A stretch of DNA of 43,400 bases from IMG/VR virus record IMGVR_UViG_3300025543_004106, positions 1 through 43,400 of that record. One strand, written 5' to 3'. A program made the position numbers and the translations under genes. The notes below the pieces were generated by a model, which worked only from the letters and a program-made list of their open reading frames with translations, had not been told where the DNA came from and made no database searches. Below are positions 39,647 to 43,400 of this stretch, piece by piece; within the stretch, counting starts at the first letter, position 1, and the number at the start of each line of letters is the position of its first letter. This DNA is from a virus.

Positions 39647-42600
39647 TTAAGAACTTTTAAAAGAACCTAACACTAATGCATCACCTACTTTATTTCCATC
39701 TAAAATAACATCTCCTCCTTTAGATACTACTGCTATTAGTGTGTCTAATTTAGCAGATATTTCTGCCATAGAGTTATCTTCTCCTTCTCCTCCTTCTCCT
39801 CCGAATAAGTCCCCTATAACGCTTGCAAGAGGTGTAACAATAATTGCGAATGTTGATAGAGCTGCTAGTGCGGGTATTGCTGCTATTCCTGTCATTGCTA
39901 TCATTCCTAATCCTGCTGCTATAGACATTAATGCTGCTCCTACTAGTAGTAGCTGTGGTGCCATAGTTGCTAATCCTTGGAGCTTGTCTACCATAGTCTG
40001 TACGGGAGCGTCTGCTAGTAGGCTGAATGCGGTAGTTACTGGTATGAGTGCTAATCCTAGTGCTGCTATTGCAAATGATCCCATAAGTATAAGCGGGGCT
40101 ACAGATCCTAGTAGGGCTCCTGCTCCTGCAAGAAGTCCGAGACCGATCGATAGAGGTATTAATCCTAATCCTATACCGGCTAATGCAGGTCCCATCAGTA
40201 GTAGTGATCCTATGTTTTCGGATACTGCTTTGAATATTGTTACGAATCCATCTGCTATAGCCCCAATAATTGGAGGTATCATCTCTAATGCTTTCATAAG
40301 TACATCTCCTATAACTTTTGCTAATCCTGTTATTATTGTACCTATTGCATATATAGCGGGAGATGCCATTAGTAATGCGGCTCCTATCGCCAGTATAATA
40401 GGTATAGCGGGTGCTGCAGCAACCCCAAATGCTCCTAATGCTGCGCCCATTGCTGCTAACCCTCCTGCTGCTGGTCCTGCTGTTGCTGCCATTGTTGTCT
40501 GTGCTCCTGCTAACGCTCCTGTTGCTGTAGCTTGTGCTCCTAAAGCTCCGATATTTAACCACCTCATTACAGTATCTGCTACCATCCTTACTTTTTCAGC
40601 CACCCAGAAAGCGGCAGATCTAGCCATTGAGAGCAATTGCAGATTCTTAATCCCTGTCCAGGCAGCTTGTGCTGCCATAGAAGCATACGTCGCAACTGTC
40701 GATGCTACCATCCCTAGTTTCTCTAGAGTCCAAGCTCCAGCAGATCTCAGTACAGCAAGTATTTGTAGATTCTTAATACCGTTCCATATACTGTTAGCAG
40801 CGCTTGATAGTGTAGTTGCTGCAGTACTAGCTGTAGTAGCGGTTGTATTAGTTACTGTAGCAGCTGTATTACTACCGAATATTAGTGTACCAAGGCTTTT
40901 TATAGCGTTCCAGGCAAGCATTATCGGGATCATTGCTACTGTAGCTGCAGTTTTTAGTACGAAGGCGGCTGCATTTCTTAAGGTTAGTAGTGTGCTCTTT
41001 AATGTAATCTTGTTTCCAGCTATACCGAACAGGTTACTAAGTTTTTTTCCGACAGTAGCGAGTTTTTCAGCTATTGTATTCTGAATAACGCTTGCTGTAT
41101 GTCTTACTGTAGCTACTATACCTTTGTTTTTTACCATAGTCCCAAAAGCTACAACCTTATTGTATGCTGCTCCAAAGAATAGTTGTAATTTAGTCAGTTT
41201 TGTTGCTTGCTTTGCAAGGGTGTTTCCATGGAGTGATGATAGGTTGTTTGCGTTTTGGGCAACGGTAAGGGCTTGAACCATTCTTCCGTATTTTGCGACG
41301 GTGCCTATTCCTGATGCAAGGCTGTTAAAGACGCTGTATGCAGCTAAAGAAGCAAAGACAGCTGTTAATGCAACGGAAACTGCTTTAAATTTTAAAAGAT
41401 ATCCAATCGCTGCAGCAATAGGTCTAACAATAGTAAGTAGTGCATCTACTATCGGGACAACTGCTTCTAAAATTGGAGCAAAGGCTTGAGCTAGTCTGTC
41501 CATGGATTTTTTAATTTTAGCCTGTACATCCATTTGTTTGGACTGTTCTAACGTAACTCCTCTAGCGGCTGCAACCTGCTCTGCAGTCATATTAGCCATT
41601 GCATCTTGTGTCAGTACCATCTTACCTAACTCAGCTCTAGACATCCCCATTGCTTTAGCCATAGCAGTCTGTTGAATTCGGTTCATATTTGCGTATTCTG
41701 CAGCTGATGCTCCGTTTTTTTCTAGTTCTTTAGCAACTCCTTCTAAATCATTATTCAATGCTAATTCTCTAGCTTTGGATAGGTTTATGTTTTTACCTGT
41801 AAGTAACTGTGCTTCTAGCTCGTTACCGATTGAGTCTTCAAAATTCATTAACCCATCAGCAATTTGATTTACTTTTGCTAGATCCATTCCTAATGTCCTA
41901 GCTGCTGAAGCTGCTCTACCTAATGCTTCCACATTACCTCCACTTGATGCAACGATATCATCAGAAGCGCTCAAAACATCATCATAAACTACTTTTTGAG
42001 AGACACTTGCATCAACATTGTCGTATATAGCGTTTCCTATATCGTCAGCTGATTTGCCGGTCTGTTTCATTACCATCCCTAAGGTTCTGGCTTGTTCTGC
42101 AGATACTCCTAGTAGTTGGGTAGCGTCTGCTATCTGACCTATCTGCTGTGGTGTAAATATTGCGGCTGCATTTAGTCCGGTCTGTTTGGTGAACTCTGCT
42201 GCTGTTTTAAGTAGGTCGGTCATTGAAGCTACTTCTGTGTTGACTCCTCCTAGAGAGGCAGCAGATTGACCGGTTAGTTGTATAAATTCTGTCTGTGCTT
42301 TATTAACTTCAAAGAAGGCGGTGACTATCGCTAGGGCTGCAGAAGCTGGATCGTTAAATGCTTTTCCGAATCCTTCAGCTAGTACTGAAAAACCTTTAGC
42401 TGCTATCTGTAGTTTATTAAATTTCTTTCCCCCTTCTGCTGTAGATTTAGCCATTTGGCGCATTTCTTCTGCAGAGTCTTTCATAGCATCGTGGAAGATA
42501 CCAGATCTCATACCCAGTCTTTCCATTAATGCTCCAGTACCTCCAACTAATGCTCCTGTTACCCCTGTTAGTCTTGTTATTTCTCTTTCTTGGGCTTTTC

Positions 42601-43315
42601 TTTCTGTTACCTTGTCCTGTATACCTTGGTATGCACCCTCCTGGTCTTTTAGAAACGCTAATGCTGCTTTTGCTTCAGGTTTAATGCCCTTTTCTAGTTT
42701 AGCTCTAGCTCTCTGTATACCTAATATTTTCTTTTCGTAATGGTCTACAGCTTTAAGTTTTATAATGGCGCCGTTATCGTTGCCTTGAGCTTCTAAGTCT
42801 ATAGCAGCTTGTTTGAGTTTATTAATGTGGTTTCTTTGCTTAGTCTCCTCTTCTCTTGCTCTTTTTGCTTTTTCTATTAATGCTTCTTGTCCTGTGAATT
42901 GAGATGCTGCTACTCTTGCAGCTTCGTATTGGAGTCCTAGCTTTTTCTCTATACTTTCTAAATCCCGTGTCCTAAGGTCTACTAGTCCTAATTCGTCATT
43001 TTTTAATTTTGCTGCTTCGGTAACTATCCCCCTAAATGCACTTTTAAGCTGTTTAGCAGGAGTGTTTACGGCTCCAAATTCTTTAGCTATACCTACCATC
43101 TGTTCGAATAGGTTCGAAGCAGAGTTGTCTACATCTCCAATATCTCTTGCAAGTTGCTTGAATTCGTTTCTTAGCGATTGTATATTTTTAACAGCAGTAT
43201 TGTCACTGAGACTAAGAGGTTCTTGGTTCATTTGTATTCTCAGCCTATTAATATCCTGTATTAATTTCTTTGCTTCTTGAAGTCTTGCGTTTTCCTGTTG
43301 TTGCTGATTGGCCAT
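39647..43315 (-). CDS. Tape-measure protein
   Basis: The 1222-residue protein is the largest in the window and typical for a tail tape measure: a coiled-coil N-terminal part (about 1-260), several middle segments with Ala/Gly/Thr-rich helices, and two or more hydrophobic regions (about 650-1150). It shows a conserved-looking AMGMSRAELGKMVL segment of T4-like tape measures. A 42-residue unit repeats twice (about residues 820-905). It is followed by the small gene and the tail/baseplate genes. Frames overlapping it on the plus strand are shadows. Confidence 0.88.
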   Translation of the reverse strand: MANQQQQENARLQEAKKLIQDINRLRIQMNQEPLSLSDNTAVKNIQSLRNEFKQLARDIGDVDNSASNLFEQMVGIAKEFGAVNTPAKQLKSAFRGIVTEAAKLKNDELGLVDLRTRDLESIEKKLGLQYEAARVAASQFTGQEALIEKAKRAREEETKQRNHINKLKQAAIDLEAQGNDNGAIIKLKAVDHYEKKILGIQRARAKLEKGIKPEAKAALAFLKDQEGAYQGIQDKVTERKAQEREITRLTGVTGALVGGTGALMERLGMRSGIFHDAMKDSAEEMRQMAKSTAEGGKKFNKLQIAAKGFSVLAEGFGKAFNDPASAALAIVTAFFEVNKAQTEFIQLTGQSAASLGGVNTEVASMTDLLKTAAEFTKQTGLNAAAIFTPQQIGQIADATQLLGVSAEQARTLGMVMKQTGKSADDIGNAIYDNVDASVSQKVVYDDVLSASDDIVASSGGNVEALGRAASAARTLGMDLAKVNQIADGLMNFEDSIGNELEAQLLTGKNINLSKARELALNNDLEGVAKELEKNGASAAEYANMNRIQQTAMAKAMGMSRAELGKMVLTQDAMANMTAEQVAAARGVTLEQSKQMDVQAKIKKSMDRLAQAFAPILEAVVPIVDALLTIVRPIAAAIGYLLKFKAVSVALTAVFASLAAYSVFNSLASGIGTVAKYGRMVQALTVAQNANNLSSLHGNTLAKQATKLTKLQLFFGAAYNKVVAFGTMVKNKGIVATVRHTASVIQNTIAEKLATVGKKLSNLFGIAGNKITLKSTLLTLRNAAAFVLKTAATVAMIPIMLAWNAIKSLGTLIFGSNTAATVTNTTATTASTAATTLSSAANSIWNGIKNLQILAVLRSAGAWTLEKLGMVASTVATYASMAAQAAWTGIKNLQLLSMARSAAFWVAEKVRMVADTVMRWLNIGALGAQATATGALAGAQTTMAATAGPAAGGLAAMGAALGAFGVAAAPAIPIILAIGAALLMASPAIYAIGTIITGLAKVIGDVLMKALEMIPPIIGAIADGFVTIFKAVSENIGSLLLMGPALAGIGLGLIPLSIGLGLLAGAGALLGSVAPLILMGSFAIAALGLALIPVTTAFSLLADAPVQTMVDKLQGLATMAPQLLLVGAALMSIAAGLGMIAMTGIAAIPALAALSTFAIIVTPLASVIGDLFGGEGGEGEDNSMAEISAKLDTLIAVVSKGGDVILDGNKVGDALVLGSFKSS
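40600..40851 (-). repeat. Duplicated 126-bp unit in the tape-measure gene
   Basis: The plus-strand sequence AGATTCTTAAT recurs 126 bp apart (40641 and 40767) with flanking similarity, encoding repeated GIKNLQ(I/L)L motifs and A-W-(T/V)-(L/A)-E-K segments (42 residues each). The copies have diverged in sequence. Tape-measure repeats of this type change tail length. Confidence 0.6.
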
Positions 43316-43345
43316 TTACTGGTTTAATTTATTATAAATAGTTAA

Positions 43346-43366
43346 GGCTCGCGTTATTTGCGAGCC
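43346..43366. terminator. Hairpin, possible terminator upstream of the tape measure
   Basis: Arms GGCTCGC (43346-43352) and GCGAGCC (43360-43366) form a 7-bp GC stem with a 7-nt loop. On the minus strand it is followed by TTAACTATTTAT, a weak T tract; on the plus strand by CTTGTACTAT. It may terminate a transcript entering from the right. The remaining bases to 43400 hold no visible gene. Confidence 0.45.
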
Positions 43367-43400
43367 CTTGTACTATATGTAGGCTTTTTAATCGTATTAC

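Noticed and set aside
39774-40562. 262-codon alternative minus-strand frame in the tape measure
   Set aside because: Composition is almost only Arg, Ser, Thr, Asn and Tyr, as expected from shifting the frame of the hydrophobic Ala/Ile/Gly-rich part of the tape measure.
39741-41084. 447-codon open frame on the plus strand opposite the tape measure
   Set aside because: It is rich in Ala, Ile, Pro and Ser because it mirrors the Ala/Gly-rich codons of the tape measure; there is no motif, leader or operon context, and the minus-strand gene is clearly real.

Overview
The window is a 43.4 kb piece of a large, virulent-looking tailed-phage genome, AT-rich, with every credible gene on the minus strand (read right to left). 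The tail genes (long tape measure, a LysM/gp53-like baseplate protein, a hub-like protein carrying a peptidase) and the replication set (DnaB/gp41-type helicase, UvsX/RecA-like recombinase, gp32-like SSB, 5' nuclease, class I ribonucleotide reductase) point to a T4-like contractile-tailed phage, although its polymerase is family A instead of T4's family B. The host is probably a flavobacterium or other Bacteroidetes. Several exported proteins have flavobacterial-style signal peptides (ending in IYSQQ or SQAQ), there is a lipoprotein, starts lack clear Shine-Dalgarno sequences and instead have A/T-rich leaders (often AGTTAT(AT)ATG), and one protein resembles the Bacteroidetes histone H1-like Hc1 family. 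This assignment is inference.

Layout in the direction of transcription (right to left). 43.3-32.4 kb: tail and baseplate genes. 32.4-26.2 kb: replication and recombination, with an unusual second, exonuclease-degenerate family A polymerase, an unknown protein, SSB, recombinase, 5' nuclease and helicase, closed by a strong terminator. 26.1-20.1 kb: NrdB, NrdA, an aromatic-repeat lipoprotein, a membrane-anchored Holliday-junction-resolvase-like nuclease, thioredoxin, membrane proteins and CMP-Kdo synthetase (KdsB), closed by a terminator. 20.0-10.3 kb: a nearly uninterrupted 7-deazaguanine DNA-modification region (QueC, QueD, QueE, FolE, a DpdA-like transglycosylase, a formyltransferase probably equivalent to DpdN, and QueF) mixed with a phosphoribosyltransferase, two MazG-like pyrophosphatases, a P-loop kinase and an SNase-like nuclease. 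10.3-7.6 kb: a small basic protein and the main PolA. 7.5-4.6 kb: a chaperone cassette (Hsp20, GroES, GroEL) plus a histone H1-like protein and a structured, probably non-coding stretch ending in a terminator. 4.6 kb-1: small unknown proteins, then an envelope/lysis-like block (two-TM holin-like protein, exported outer-membrane beta-barrel-like protein, TM/coiled-coil protein, exported thioredoxin-fold protein) and the start of another gene cut by the window edge.

How the genes fit together: FolE, QueD, QueE and QueC make preQ0 from GTP; QueF reduces it to preQ1; the DpdA-like enzyme would exchange guanine in DNA for the deazaguanine; the formyltransferase next to it would give formylamino-methyl-deazaguanine (fdPreQ1). 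NrdA/B and thioredoxin supply dNTPs, and the MazG-like enzymes may clean nucleotide pools. The GroEL/GroES/Hsp20 set may fold phage proteins. Most striking: a complete predicted fdPreQ1 pathway in which QueC, QueD and QueE each depart from canonical metal-binding motifs, a full GroEL/ES/Hsp20 cassette, two divergent PolA proteins, and a folded RNA candidate downstream of groEL.
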